A DNA stretch of 64,000 nucleotides from VRUE01 sp963706605 (GCA_963706605.1 OY970165.1:1922001-1986000); one strand, 5' to 3'. Counted from the first letter of the stretch, positions 16,258 to 25,305 are shown. The notes: a model not told the origin generated them from the letters alone. Made by a program: numbers and translations.

Positions 16258-16896
16258 GTGGCCCCAACGATCGACGAGCTGACGGTCGCGGACCCGCCCG
16301 ATGCCTGGTCGTCGCTCGGGTTCGAGCTCGACGGCGATACCTGCGTCGTCGGGGACGTGCGGATCCGCTTGGCGGGTTCGGACGCGGGCAGAGGGTTGAT
16401 CGGCTGGTCGCTGCGCGAGATCGAAAGCACCGAGCTGGACGGGCTGTCGACGACGCGGTCGGATCGCCGACCGCCGAGCGAGCGGCCGTTGCACTCAAAT
16501 GGCGTCACCGCGCTCGATCACGTCGTCGCCATCACGTCCGCGCTCGATCGAACGGTCGCGGCGCTGCAGAGCGCCGGGCTCGACCTGCGCCGCGTCCGCG
16601 AGGAGCCGACGCCCGCAGGCGCTCCCCGGCAGGCGTTCTTTCGCCTTGGCGGAACCATCCTCGAGGTCGTGCAGGAGCCTGTCGAGGCGAGTGAGCACGC
16701 GGGGGGCGATCGACCCGCTTTCTTCTGGGGACTTGCCTTTGTCGTCCCCGGCCTTGACGCGAGCGTCGCCGGGCTCGGAGACAAGGTCAGCGAGATCCGC
16801 GCAGCGGTCCAGCCCGGCCGCCGCATAGCCACCCTTCGCCGCTCGGCGGGTCTCGCGGTACCGGTCGCGCTGATGACGCCGCCACCGCTTCGCTAG
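16258..16896 (+). CDS. VOC (glyoxalase-like) family protein
   Basis: This 212-residue protein starts with GTG at 16258. After an N-terminal half with a degenerate repeat ('DAWSSLGFELDGDTCVVGDV'), the C-terminal half shows a clear vicinal-oxygen-chelate unit: 'LDHVVAITSALDRTVAALQS', 'RQAFFRLGGTILEVVQEP' and 'FFWGLAFVVPGLDA'. His and Glu in 'LDHVV' and 'LEVVQE' sit where metal ligands are found. Substrate is unknown. It follows the acylphosphatase fusion by 9 bp and is probably the last gene of that three-gene set. Confidence 0.82.
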   Translation: MAPTIDELTVADPPDAWSSLGFELDGDTCVVGDVRIRLAGSDAGRGLIGWSLREIESTELDGLSTTRSDRRPPSERPLHSNGVTALDHVVAITSALDRTVAALQSAGLDLRRVREEPTPAGAPRQAFFRLGGTILEVVQEPVEASEHAGGDRPAFFWGLAFVVPGLDASVAGLGDKVSEIRAAVQPGRRIATLRRSAGLAVPVALMTPPPLR

Positions 16897-16937
16897 GGCC
16901 TTGCCCTCGCACCTGTCCTGCGAGAGGATGGGGGTCC

Positions 16938-18140
16938 ATGGCGAACGTTCTATGTGTGCTTTATGACGACCCGGTCAGTGGTTACCCGCCGGTTTACGCG
17001 CGCGATGAGGTTCCGGCGATCGCGCGCTACCCGGACGGCCAGAGCACGCCGACGCCAGAGGCGATCGGGTTCAGGCCCGGTGAGCTGCTCGGCAGCGTCT
17101 CGGGGGAGCTGGGGCTGCGGGAGTTCCTGGAGGAGCGCGGACACCGGCTCGTCGTCACCTCCGACAAGGACGGCCCGGACTCCGCTTTCGAGCAGGAGCT
17201 GCCGGAGGCGGAGGTCGTCATCTCCCAGCCGTTCTGGCCCGCGTACCTGACGGCTGAGCGCATCGCCAAGGCGCCCAAGCTGAAGCTCGCGCTGACCGCC
17301 GGCATCGGCTCGGACCATGTCGACCTGCAGGCGGCGATCGAGCACGGCCTGACGGTCGCCGAGGTGACCTACTCCAACAGCATCAGCGTCGCCGAGCACG
17401 TCGTGATGATGATTCTGTCGCTGGTGCGCAACTACATTCCCTCCTACCAGCGGGTGGTCGACGGCGGCTGGGACATCGCCGATTGCGTGTCTCGCTCCTA
17501 TGACCTGGAGGGCATGCAGGTCGGCACGGTCGCCGCCGGACGCATCGGCTCGGCGGTCCTGCGGCGGCTCAAGCCTTTCGAGGTCGGTCTGCACTACACC
17601 GATCGCCACCGCCTGCCGGATGAGGTCGAGCGGGAGCTGAACGTCACCTTCCACCCCGACGTGGAGTCGATGGTGGAGGTTTGCGACGTGGTGACGATCA
17701 ATGCTCCACTGCACCCCGAGACCGAGAATCTGTTCGACGCGGAGCTGCTCGCCAGGATGAAGCGCGGTTCGTATCTGATCAACACCGCGCGCGGAAAGAT
17801 CTGCGATCGCGACGCGGTCGCGCGGGCATGCGAGAGCGGCCGGCTGGCGGGCTATGCCGGCGACGTGTGGTTTCCCCAGCCTCCGCCCAGGGACCACCCC
17901 TGGCGCTCGATGCCCAACCACGGCATGACCCCACACACCTCTGGCACGAGCCTCTCTGCCCAGGCCCGCTACGCGGCCGGCACGCGCGAGATCCTCGAGT
18001 GCTGGCTCGACGGGCGCCCGATTCGCGAGGAATACCTGATCGTCGACGGTGGCACGCTCGCCGGCGCCGGGGCGCATTCCTACAGTGAGGGCAACGCCAC
18101 GGGTGGCTCGGAGGAGGCCGCCCGTTTCAAGAGCGGTTGA
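16938..18140 (+). CDS. fdh: NAD-dependent formate dehydrogenase
   Basis: This 400-residue enzyme oxidises formate to CO2 with NAD. It is closely related to the cofactor-free FDH of methylotrophic Pseudomonas: 'MANVLCVLYDDPVSGYPPVY', 'GELLGSVSGELGLREFLEE', 'LALTAGIGSDHVDLQAAIE' and the C-terminal 'GAHSYSEGNATGGSEEAARF' are near-diagnostic. The NAD motif is 'VGTVAAGRIGSAVLRRL'. The formate-site Asn ('SNSISVAEH'), catalytic Arg ('NTARGKICD') and His ('MTPHTSGTSL') are present, as is the Gln in 'WFPQPPPRDHPW'. The length is normal. The next gene is a class III-type alcohol dehydrogenase 25 bp downstream, so the pair fits formaldehyde to formate to CO2. Confidence 0.97.
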   Translation: MANVLCVLYDDPVSGYPPVYARDEVPAIARYPDGQSTPTPEAIGFRPGELLGSVSGELGLREFLEERGHRLVVTSDKDGPDSAFEQELPEAEVVISQPFWPAYLTAERIAKAPKLKLALTAGIGSDHVDLQAAIEHGLTVAEVTYSNSISVAEHVVMMILSLVRNYIPSYQRVVDGGWDIADCVSRSYDLEGMQVGTVAAGRIGSAVLRRLKPFEVGLHYTDRHRLPDEVERELNVTFHPDVESMVEVCDVVTINAPLHPETENLFDAELLARMKRGSYLINTARGKICDRDAVARACESGRLAGYAGDVWFPQPPPRDHPWRSMPNHGMTPHTSGTSLSAQARYAAGTREILECWLDGRPIREEYLIVDGGTLAGAGAHSYSEGNATGGSEEAARFKSG

Positions 18141-18165
18141 TCCCGAGCGGAAGGCAGGGTCGAGG

Positions 18166-19278
18166 ATGAAGATGCGTGCCGCGGTGCTCGAGGAGTTCGG
18201 GAAGCCACTGGAGGTCCAGGAGGTCGAGCTCGCCGAGCCGCAAGCAGGAGAGGTGCTTGTCCGCCTCGTCGCCTGCGGTGTCTGTCACACCGACCTCTAC
18301 ACCGCCTCCGGCGCCGATCCCTCGGGCTATGCGCCGACCGTTCTCGGCCACGAGGGGGCCGGTGTCGTCGAGCGGGTCGGCTCGGATGTCGCTTCCCTCT
18401 CGCCGGGCGACCACGTCGTCAGCCTCTTCTCGCCGCAGTGTGGCGAGTGCGTTCACTGTCTCGACCCACGAACCAACCTCTGCCTTGCGATCCGTGAGCA
18501 GCAGAACAGGGGCTTCCTTCCAAACGGCACCACCCGCATCTCGCGCGACGGCGATGGGATCCGCCATTTCATGGGCTGCTCGACCTTCGCCGAATACACC
18601 GTGATGCCGGAGATCGCCCTGGCGAAGATAAACCCCGAGGCGCCGTTCGAGCACGCCTGCCTCTTCGCCTGCGGCCTCTCGACCGGCCTCGGGGCGGCGA
18701 TCAACACCGCCGCGGTGGAGCCGGGAAGCACCTGCGTCGTCTTTGGGGCGGGAATGGTTGGGTTGGGGGCGGTCGCCGGCTGTCGGTTGCAGGGCGCCGA
18801 ACGGATCGTCTGTGTCGACCTTTCTTCAGATCGACTCGAGCTGGCTCGTGGTCAGGGCGCGACGGATCTGCTCGAAGGCGGCGATGGCGCTGTCGAGAAG
18901 ATCCTCGAGATGACTGGCGGCTTCGGTGCCGACTACACCTTCGAGGCGACCGGCAACGTCGCCGTGATGCGCCAGGCGGTCGAATCCGCGCGTATGGCCT
19001 GGGGCCTGTGCACGGTCGCCGGGGTGGCCGGCAAGGGCGAGACCCTCGATGTGGTCCCTCGTCTGCTGATCACGGGCCGCCGCGTCGCCGGCTCTTCCTT
19101 CGGCGGCGTCAAGGGGCGCGACCAGGTCCCCCTCCTCGTCGACCGCTACCTGGCCGGCGAGATCGACGTCGACCCCTTCATCTCCCACCGCCTGACCCTC
19201 GACGAGGTCAACCGGGGCTTCGAGTTGATGGAGGCCCAGGACGGGATCCGCAGCGTCATCGACTTCGGCAGTCGCTAA
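18166..19278 (+). CDS. Zinc-dependent class III-type alcohol dehydrogenase (formaldehyde dehydrogenase-like)
   Basis: From ATG 18166 the product is 370 residues. The longer open frame from 18049 overlaps fdh and is rejected. Catalytic zinc ligands are in 'GVCHTDLYTASGADPSG', 'VLGHEGAGVVERVG' and 'FACGLSTGLGAAINTA'. The structural zinc loop 'QCGECVHCLDPRTNLC' has four Cys. The cofactor site is 'VVFGAGMVGLGAVAG'. 'GTTRISRDGDGIRHFMGCST' and 'FAEYTVMPEIALAKINP' are characteristic of the FrmA/AdhE2 group acting on S-hydroxymethyl thiols. Actinobacteria use mycothiol, so the substrate could be S-hydroxymethylmycothiol; the sequence alone does not settle it. Linked to fdh in a likely operon. Confidence 0.92.
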   Translation: MKMRAAVLEEFGKPLEVQEVELAEPQAGEVLVRLVACGVCHTDLYTASGADPSGYAPTVLGHEGAGVVERVGSDVASLSPGDHVVSLFSPQCGECVHCLDPRTNLCLAIREQQNRGFLPNGTTRISRDGDGIRHFMGCSTFAEYTVMPEIALAKINPEAPFEHACLFACGLSTGLGAAINTAAVEPGSTCVVFGAGMVGLGAVAGCRLQGAERIVCVDLSSDRLELARGQGATDLLEGGDGAVEKILEMTGGFGADYTFEATGNVAVMRQAVESARMAWGLCTVAGVAGKGETLDVVPRLLITGRRVAGSSFGGVKGRDQVPLLVDRYLAGEIDVDPFISHRLTLDEVNRGFELMEAQDGIRSVIDFGSR

Positions 19279-19344
19279 GGAGTCGACACCGCCTGGGCTC
19301 TCTTGTGTACTGCAAGAGTTCTGTATATAACTCCAGTTCGCGGG

Positions 19345-21390
19345 ATGAACGGGCAGGGAGGGGACACCGGGAGGGGTGAGGGTAATTCGCAGGTCGACTG
19401 CGGGTATTACCTTCGGCAGCGGCATCGCCTGATCCACCGTCACACCGAGACGGTCGCCCTCAACCCCGACCACACGGCTCGCTGGCAGCTGCAGGTCGAT
19501 TTCGAACTGCCAAGCGACGAAGGGGCTTGCTGGGTCAATGAGGCCGGGGAAGAAGTGTTCCTCTTCCCCCTGGCCTTTCTGAAGAAGGAGGATCCACGAA
19601 CCGGGTTCGAGGTACGGGATGAGAGCGGTGCTCTGGTGCCGGTCCCGATCCGCTCGGAGTGCGACAGACTCTCCACCCTTGCAGCCGGTCATGCGCTGGA
19701 GTCGTTGCACGCGTCGATCAAGCCCTCGCCACAGGTCTCGATCGATGGACTGAAGAAGTTCATCGGGCAGATCGCCGCCGGCAAGCCCTTTCAGTCATCA
19801 CTGATACTGCGGAAAATCTTCAGTCAGGTCGAGCGGAAAGGGGGCGGCAGGCTCGAGAGCACCGCACTGGGCTCGACCTGGAAGAAGCATGGCCTGCTCG
19901 AGGTTCTCCACATGCTGGTCGACCACTCGCTGATCTGGGTGCCTCTGCGGGGAAAAGGTGGCGAACGCCGCACCCTCGTGCTTACCCAGGAGATCTCAAT
20001 GGTGCGCCGGGTCTTCCTGCGCTGGATCTTCGGCGACATGCGGATGCCCGAGCAGCCGCTCCGGCATCCGCTGAAGACCTGGCGTGCCTGCGCGGCTCGA
20101 CCTGGCTCATACCTGAAGGTGGGAAAGCGGAAATACGGCCGGAGAACGTTTCGAGTCAGCTTCTCGGCCCTGGGGGAACGAATCGGCCAGCCCCTCGGCT
20201 GGATGCCGTTTGAGTACGAATTTCCCACCGTCTACACGAAACGATGCCGTTCCTATCACTTTGAATTGACCTGTCCACCTGGCCGCAGTCCCCGCGACCT
20301 GCGACCCGCCAGTGGAATGCCGCTCGCTGAGCCGAGTGACTACGTCAAGAGGGAAGACAGCGAGGGACGAACCATCCTCACCGCGGGCATCGCCCGGCAT
20401 GACCGACCTGGCAATCGCTTTCCAAGCGACGTCTGGTTTCGAGTCACCGTGGGCGTCGGTGACGGCGCCTTCCCGGCGCTTTGGTTTCTGGCCGGCGCGA
20501 TAACCGCAGCGATGCTCTGGCTGCTTGCCGGCTATGCCCCGGAAGTGGAAGAAGAAGATCTTCAGATAGCGGCAGCGATTCTGCTCATCGTTCCCGCGCT
20601 CGCCGCCGGTCTCGCGATCAGCGACAACACCGTGCCTGTAACGCGTCTGATCGGGGGGGCGAGGATCCTGTTGCTCGTGACCGGCCTCAGCGCGGTCTTG
20701 GCCACCGCGGTTCTGATTGGCGCCGAACCTTTCAATATCAAGCCGACGTGGACCTGGACGGCTTGCGCGATGATCACGACCGCGGCGACGATCCCGCTTG
20801 CAACCGGCTGGCTCCTCTCGGCCCAGACCGTTTGGCGACAGCTGAAGAGGCTGAAGTCGCGTCGCCGTCAGAAAAACGCTCTCTGGGTTGGTGTTCTGCT
20901 CGCGCTCGTTGCGGACGCTGCCCTGATCGTAGTCTGCGACGACCCCGTCTCTCGCGGCTTGGTCGGTGTCTACCTGTTGTTGCTGACGGTGGGGCTGACC
21001 GTGCTTGCCAACAACCGGGCGGCGATGCCGATAGGTGAGGGACGCCGTTACGTCTCCCTCTCACTGATGCTGGCGGCGCTGACCTGTCTCGCTCTGGGCT
21101 GCATCGAGCTTCAGGCCGCGATCGGCAGCTACAAGGGCTTGCAGGAATGGGCGGAGCGGGCCGCGTTGCCGGCGCTGGCGATCTCTCTCGTAGCCGGTGG
21201 GACTCTGAGCAGGATCACCGCTCGATTCTCACCGGATGAAGACGAGATCCACGTGTCGCCCCGGGTCGGTCGCACGCTGCTGGCGGGCGAGGCGGTTCGT
21301 GAGCTGGCGATTCTGAGAGGCCGGGAGCAGGACGCGGCGAGCAAGCGCTCTGCGCACGCGCACCGCCAAACGCAGGGTGAAGCAAGCTAA
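19345..21390 (+). CDS. Large membrane protein of unknown function
   Basis: From ATG 19345 the product is 681 residues (an upstream ATG at 19303 in the same frame is possible). Residues about 1-370 are soluble, with many Arg, Trp and charged patches, starting near 'CGYYLRQRHRLIHRHTETV' and containing 'DFELPSDEGACWVNEAGEE'. Residues about 375-640 hold roughly eight hydrophobic helices ('FPALWFLAGAITAAMLWLLA', 'ALWVGVLLALVADAALIVV', 'VYLLLLTVGLTVLANN' among them). The tail (about 640-681) is charged. I recognise no enzyme motif. A cytoplasmic sensor-like part joined to a membrane domain is a fair description. The 72-residue gene follows 33 bp later. Confidence 0.75.
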   Translation: MNGQGGDTGRGEGNSQVDCGYYLRQRHRLIHRHTETVALNPDHTARWQLQVDFELPSDEGACWVNEAGEEVFLFPLAFLKKEDPRTGFEVRDESGALVPVPIRSECDRLSTLAAGHALESLHASIKPSPQVSIDGLKKFIGQIAAGKPFQSSLILRKIFSQVERKGGGRLESTALGSTWKKHGLLEVLHMLVDHSLIWVPLRGKGGERRTLVLTQEISMVRRVFLRWIFGDMRMPEQPLRHPLKTWRACAARPGSYLKVGKRKYGRRTFRVSFSALGERIGQPLGWMPFEYEFPTVYTKRCRSYHFELTCPPGRSPRDLRPASGMPLAEPSDYVKREDSEGRTILTAGIARHDRPGNRFPSDVWFRVTVGVGDGAFPALWFLAGAITAAMLWLLAGYAPEVEEEDLQIAAAILLIVPALAAGLAISDNTVPVTRLIGGARILLLVTGLSAVLATAVLIGAEPFNIKPTWTWTACAMITTAATIPLATGWLLSAQTVWRQLKRLKSRRRQKNALWVGVLLALVADAALIVVCDDPVSRGLVGVYLLLLTVGLTVLANNRAAMPIGEGRRYVSLSLMLAALTCLALGCIELQAAIGSYKGLQEWAERAALPALAISLVAGGTLSRITARFSPDEDEIHVSPRVGRTLLAGEAVRELAILRGREQDAASKRSAHAHRQTQGEAS

Positions 21391-21423
21391 CCTCCACTGG
21401 ACACGTTACGGTACGGAGATCAG

Positions 21424-21642
21424 ATGGAAATCGAACGTGGTGTGAAGATCGAATACGGCGGTGATGCGGAGGCTGGACTCTCGTCCGGGCCACGCAACAT
21501 GGAGCAGCTACCCGCTTATACCGATGATGAGATGGCGCAGGCTCTTGGTGATGTCAGCGCTGAGATCGAGGATCTATTCCGCCCTTTATCCGAGAGCGCT
21601 TCGCAGGGTGACGACGACCTCACCGGCGGTGGCTGGGCCTGA
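21424..21642 (+). CDS. Small acidic protein of unknown function
   Basis: This 72-residue protein has an ATG at 21424 preceded by GGAG at 9 nt. It is strongly acidic ('YTDDEMAQALGDVSAEIEDL'), has one predicted amphipathic helix and a glycine-rich end (DDDLTGGGWA). There is no Cys, signal peptide or membrane segment. Its close distance to the large membrane protein upstream suggests a joint role. A peptide-precursor role cannot be excluded but nothing supports it. Confidence 0.55.
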   Translation: MEIERGVKIEYGGDAEAGLSSGPRNMEQLPAYTDDEMAQALGDVSAEIEDLFRPLSESASQGDDDLTGGGWA

Positions 21643-21659
21643 CCCAGCTGCACACGCGG

Positions 21660-22541
21660 CTACGGAGAAGTGTTCCGGAGCTTGGCTTCGCGTGGTTCGC
21701 AGCCGATGCCCCCGACCAGCATTCCGGATCCGAGGTGGGCACCGAGCACCGGGCCGACCTGCGTACAGAAGAGAGGCTCGTCGTCGAAGATTGCAACCCC
21801 CTCCGCGACCAGCGCATCGGCATCGTCGGGTGACTGAGCGTGCTGTACGAACCACTCGGCAGCCCCACGGTCATGGAGCTCATGCAGGTAGGTGATCATC
21901 TGCTGTTGGGCTCGTCGCCGGGTCCGGACGCGACCGACCGGGGTGATCTCGGTGCCGAAGGTCAGGATTGGTTTGATTTTCAGCGCCGTTCCCACCAGGG
22001 CCTGGGCCGCGCCGATGCGCCCGCCACGCCGTAAGTACTCGAGGGTGTCGAGGCAGAACCACATATCGAGTCCTTGCCGGGTCTGACGTACTGCCTCGAC
22101 CACGCCCTCCAACGGCAGACCCTGCTCGGCGGCACGAGCTGCGCCGAGAACCAGACAGCCGAGCCCTCCGGCGCCCGTCTGGCCGTCCACGACCTCGACT
22201 CGACCAGGGAGCCCCTTGTCCGCGAGGACCTGTGCCGCCTCGCAGGCGCTCTCGTATGTGCCCGAGAGGCCGCTGGCGATATGCACGGAGACGACATCGC
22301 GGCCGGCATCGGCAAGCGGCTCGAAGCAGGCGAGGAAGTCACCCACCGAGGGCTGGGACGTGGAGGGGAGATCGGGCGAATCGCGCAGCCGTGCGTAGAA
22401 GGCGTCGAGGTCGTACTCCTGCTCGGACAGGCGCTCGCCGCCCCATCCCACATAGAGGCTCACCTGCCGGACCCCCCAGCGATCGATCAAGCTCGGGGGG
22501 AGGTAGGTCGTGCTATCAGTGACGACGGCGACGTTGGGCAT
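21660..22541 (-). CDS. DegV family fatty-acid-binding protein
   Basis: This 293-residue protein starts 'MPNVAVVTDSTTYLPPSLID', the DegV N-terminus with the Ser/Thr that hold the fatty-acid carboxylate. 'PSTSQPSVGDFLACFEPLA', 'VVSVHIASGLSGTYESAC', 'DTLEYLRRGGRIGAAQALVG' and 'KIKPILTFGTEITPVGRVR' are standard DegV blocks, and 'GPVLGAHLGSGMLVGGIG' the closing motif with the conserved His. Some family members (FakB) hand fatty acids to a FakA kinase; no kinase is nearby. It converges with the 72-residue gene and lies about 35 bp downstream of the broken phosphoesterase gene on the same strand. Confidence 0.93.
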   Translation of the reverse strand: MPNVAVVTDSTTYLPPSLIDRWGVRQVSLYVGWGGERLSEQEYDLDAFYARLRDSPDLPSTSQPSVGDFLACFEPLADAGRDVVSVHIASGLSGTYESACEAAQVLADKGLPGRVEVVDGQTGAGGLGCLVLGAARAAEQGLPLEGVVEAVRQTRQGLDMWFCLDTLEYLRRGGRIGAAQALVGTALKIKPILTFGTEITPVGRVRTRRRAQQQMITYLHELHDRGAAEWFVQHAQSPDDADALVAEGVAIFDDEPLFCTQVGPVLGAHLGSGMLVGGIGCEPREAKLRNTSP

Positions 22542-22577
22542 GCGCCCGGCGACCCTAGACCATCGTCGTCTGGCGAC

Positions 22578-23748
22578 TTAGCCTGCGGGGGTGAGCGTCG
22601 TGACGCTGTGCTCCGCCAGGTCGACGAAGAAGCGGTCGACCACGGTGACCGGCCCATTGCTCCAGGACTCCTGCGGTCGTGGCACCGTCGTGTACTCGCC
22701 GGCGATCGTCTTCGCGTCGATGGTCAGCCGCAGGAAGCCGTGGCGGTCATCGGCATAGCCGTCCAGCACCACGTCGGAGTTCGGCACGTTCCATGGCACC
22801 TTCAGTTCGCTGCCGTCGGCGGCCGCCGCCATCGCGTGCAGGTGCCAGTAGCCGCTCGCACCGACCACCAGGTAGGGGACCTGATGCTTCTCGTACCTGC
22901 GAGTAAAACGCTGGTAGTTGTGGACGTGACCACTCAGCACCATGTCCGGCAGTCGTTTCGCTTTCGCGAAGGCTTCGTCGAGCAGCGTGCCCATCCGCTC
23001 GCTGCCGCCATGGTGAGCGTCGGCGGAGTAGGGCGGATGGTGCAGCGCCACGATCAGCGCCCGTTTGGGCGCTGCTTCCAGCTCGCCTATCAGCCAGGCG
23101 ACCTGCTCGGCATCAACCTCGCCGCCCTCGGGTACGTTCGTGTCCAGGCCGATGATCGTGAACAGTGGTGACTCAAGCGTCCAGTAGACGTTCGGTTGCA
23201 CCATCGTCGTCCGCGGCGCGTCACCTGCCTCCGGCAGCACTTTCGGGCTTTTCGCACAGAAGGTGCGGACGAATGCGGCGAGCGATGCTTCTTTGTCGGG
23301 GTCAAGGGGTTGGCTGTCGTGGTTGCCGGGAATTACCATCATCGACGCGGGGTACTCGCGATATGGCTCATAGAACTGTGAGTAGTACCTGGGTGAGCTC
23401 CCCGTTGTAGTAGACGATGTCACCTAGGTGGTAGCAGAACGCCGGCGCAGGATTGGCGCCGGGGAAGTCCCGTGCCATCACGTCGGCGACCAGCTGCTGG
23501 GAGACCGGGTACTTGACTCCGCCGGTGTCTCCGATCACATGGAAGGTGACCTGTTTTGCGCCTTTCAGCCGTTTCGCCTCGGCCTCTCCGACCGCCTCGT
23601 CGAGCGAGAGTCTGTATGGGGCCTCGCCGGTTGGTTTGGGCAGAGGCTGAAAGGCCTGGCTCGGATGCGAGGGGTGGGCGCGGCTGACCTGTTCCTCGGC
23701 GTTGCCGTTGCTCACCTGGGTTTCCCCGGGCGCGCGTGCCTCGCTCAT
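22578..23748 (-). pseudogene. Metallophosphoesterase split by a +1 frameshift
   Basis: Two overlapping frames make one calcineurin-like phosphoesterase. The first (from ATG 23748) carries 'FHVIGDTGGVKYPVSQQLV' and 'FCYHLGDIVYYNGE', i.e. metal motifs DxG and GD. The second continues with 'YYSQFYEPYREYPASMMVIP', then 'GNHDSQ', 'LHHPPYSA' and 'LSGHVHNYQRF', i.e. GNHD, the HH pair and GHxH. Removing one base of the CC at 23388-23389 restores a single chain of about 389 residues reading 'NGELTQYYSQFYEPY'. All metal ligands survive, so this is either a very young pseudogene or a sequencing error. No signal peptide is seen. It is divergent from the PucR-type gene across an AT-rich 285 bp. Confidence 0.88.
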
Positions 23749-24033
23749 CTCAATGCCTTGACTCGCGTCATTGTCGAATCGCCTGGCCGCAGGTTATGTG
23801 TGAAAACACTCTGGTCAATACTGAAAACTAAGATAAAAGAAAGTAAACAAGGTAGTTCGTTATTTGAACCGATCCTTACCTTCCTTGACCGGGAAGAGGT
23901 CGGCGGCAGTTGATGCGCTTAAACTTGGGTACTAGGGTGTGTATAAGGGGAGGCTGAGTTTGGGATCGATAGGGGGGGCGTCTTCGCAATGGTGTCTTGA
24001 TCTCCACGTGCTGAGAGCGGGGGGTGGAGCGCC
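23749..24033. other. AT-rich divergent intergenic region
   Basis: This 285-bp stretch separates the divergent phosphoesterase and PucR-type genes. The part from about 23800 to 23870 is strikingly A-rich for this genome (for example AAACTAAGATAAAAGAAAG). It must contain both promoters. I cannot pick -10/-35 elements with confidence, and I see no gene or RNA in it. Confidence 0.6.
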
Positions 24034-25242
24034 GTGAGTGGCTTTCGGGATGGGGAGGCCGGCTCGCTCGAGGCGACTCGTGCGAAGCTTGTCGCCCGGC
24101 TACGGGTGCGCTCCTCGGAGATCGAAGACGCGCTGTTCGCTCGAGCGCGTGCCCTGTCCGGGTCCGTTGGAGATGAAGACCCCGAGTATTTGGCTGGGCT
24201 GCGCGCCACGGTGAGCGAGGTGCTGGACTACGGCCTTGCCCGGATCGAAAAAGGCGAGGAGGGAGCGGAGCCGATTCCCTCGGCCGCTGCGGCCCAGGCA
24301 CGGCTCGCAGCTCGCAGCCGCGTGAGGCTGGATACCGTGTTGCGTCGCTACGCGGCGGGAGACAGGCTTCTCGGGGACTTCATCATGGACGAAGCTGATC
24401 GCTATCCCAGCGACGCTCTACGAAGGATCCTGAGGGAGCAGGGCGTCCAGGTCGACCGTCTGATGGCTGCGGTGGCGAGCGAGTACATGGACGAACTCGC
24501 ACGCATGAGGCGCTCGCCGACGCAGCGCCTCGCCGAGCGCGTGCAGCGGCTGATCGCCGGCGACAGCCCTGCTGACGTGGGCGAGATCGGATACGCGTTT
24601 GAAGGATGGCACCTGGGCATGATTGCCAAGGGCGCCAAGGCAGAGGAGGGAGCACGTGCCCTGGCGGCGGCCACCGACTGCCAGATTCTGGTGGTGCCAC
24701 GCGGCGACGGGATCGTCTGGGCATGGCTGGGGGCCCGCCAACGCCTCTCAATAGCTGACGTCGAGCAGCATCTTTCCGTCGTCGTTCCTCACGGGGTCTC
24801 GCTGGCGGTCGGGGAGTCGCGCCATGGGATCGAGGGATGGCGCTTCACCCACCGTGAGGCCCAGGCTGCGCTCGAGGTGATGCTGCGCAAGCCGCAGCCG
24901 TTGACACGCGCACGCGACGTCATCCTGCTCGCCGCCGTACTGCGAGACGACGGCCTTTCCAGGTCGTTGTTCGAGACCTACCTCGCGCCCCTGGAGGGCC
25001 ATGGCGATTCCGGGGCGGTTCTGCGCGAAACGCTCCGCGCCTATTTCTCCGCCGGCCTAAATGCCGCCACGGCCGCAGCGGCGCTTGCGGTCGACCGCCA
25101 TACCGTCCAGCGCCGCCTGCGCAAGGCCGAGGAGGCGCTTGGCCGGCTGTTGCCCGAATGCCACGCCGAGCTGGTGGTGGCGCTCGATCTGGAGGAACTC
25201 GAACGCGAGGCCGCGATCGAAGGGCTGTCGGCCCTTGGTTGA
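24034..25242 (+). CDS. PucR-family helix-turn-helix transcriptional regulator
   Basis: This 402-residue protein (GTG start at 24034) has a helical N-terminal half ('ARSRVRLDTVLRRYAAGDRL'), a middle domain resembling the GGDEF-like fold of CdaR/PucR proteins ('LVVPRGDGIVWAWLGARQRL', 'GESRHGIEGWRFTHREAQAA') and a C-terminal PucR-type HTH ('LRAYFSAGLNAATAAAALAV' followed by 'DRHTVQRRLRKAEEALG'). Such proteins are cytoplasmic activators or repressors. It is the first of the plus-strand genes leading to the PKS and is a candidate pathway regulator, by position only. Ligand unknown. Confidence 0.9.
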   Translation: MSGFRDGEAGSLEATRAKLVARLRVRSSEIEDALFARARALSGSVGDEDPEYLAGLRATVSEVLDYGLARIEKGEEGAEPIPSAAAAQARLAARSRVRLDTVLRRYAAGDRLLGDFIMDEADRYPSDALRRILREQGVQVDRLMAAVASEYMDELARMRRSPTQRLAERVQRLIAGDSPADVGEIGYAFEGWHLGMIAKGAKAEEGARALAAATDCQILVVPRGDGIVWAWLGARQRLSIADVEQHLSVVVPHGVSLAVGESRHGIEGWRFTHREAQAALEVMLRKPQPLTRARDVILLAAVLRDDGLSRSLFETYLAPLEGHGDSGAVLRETLRAYFSAGLNAATAAAALAVDRHTVQRRLRKAEEALGRLLPECHAELVVALDLEELEREAAIEGLSALG

Positions 25243-25305
25243 TCAGCCGGTGAGCGACCGCCTCAAACGTGAACGCGACATCATGGCAAAGCCTGGCTTA
25301 GCGGG

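Noticed and set aside
18049..18165. Longer N-terminus for the alcohol dehydrogenase
   Set aside because: It overlaps the end of fdh out of frame. ATG 18166 gives the usual family N-terminus.
23959..23969. TTTGGGATCGA shared with 13125-13135, as a possible third copy of the intergenic element
   Set aside because: The other two boxes are absent around it, and the match lies in the variable spacer of copy 1, so it is probably chance.
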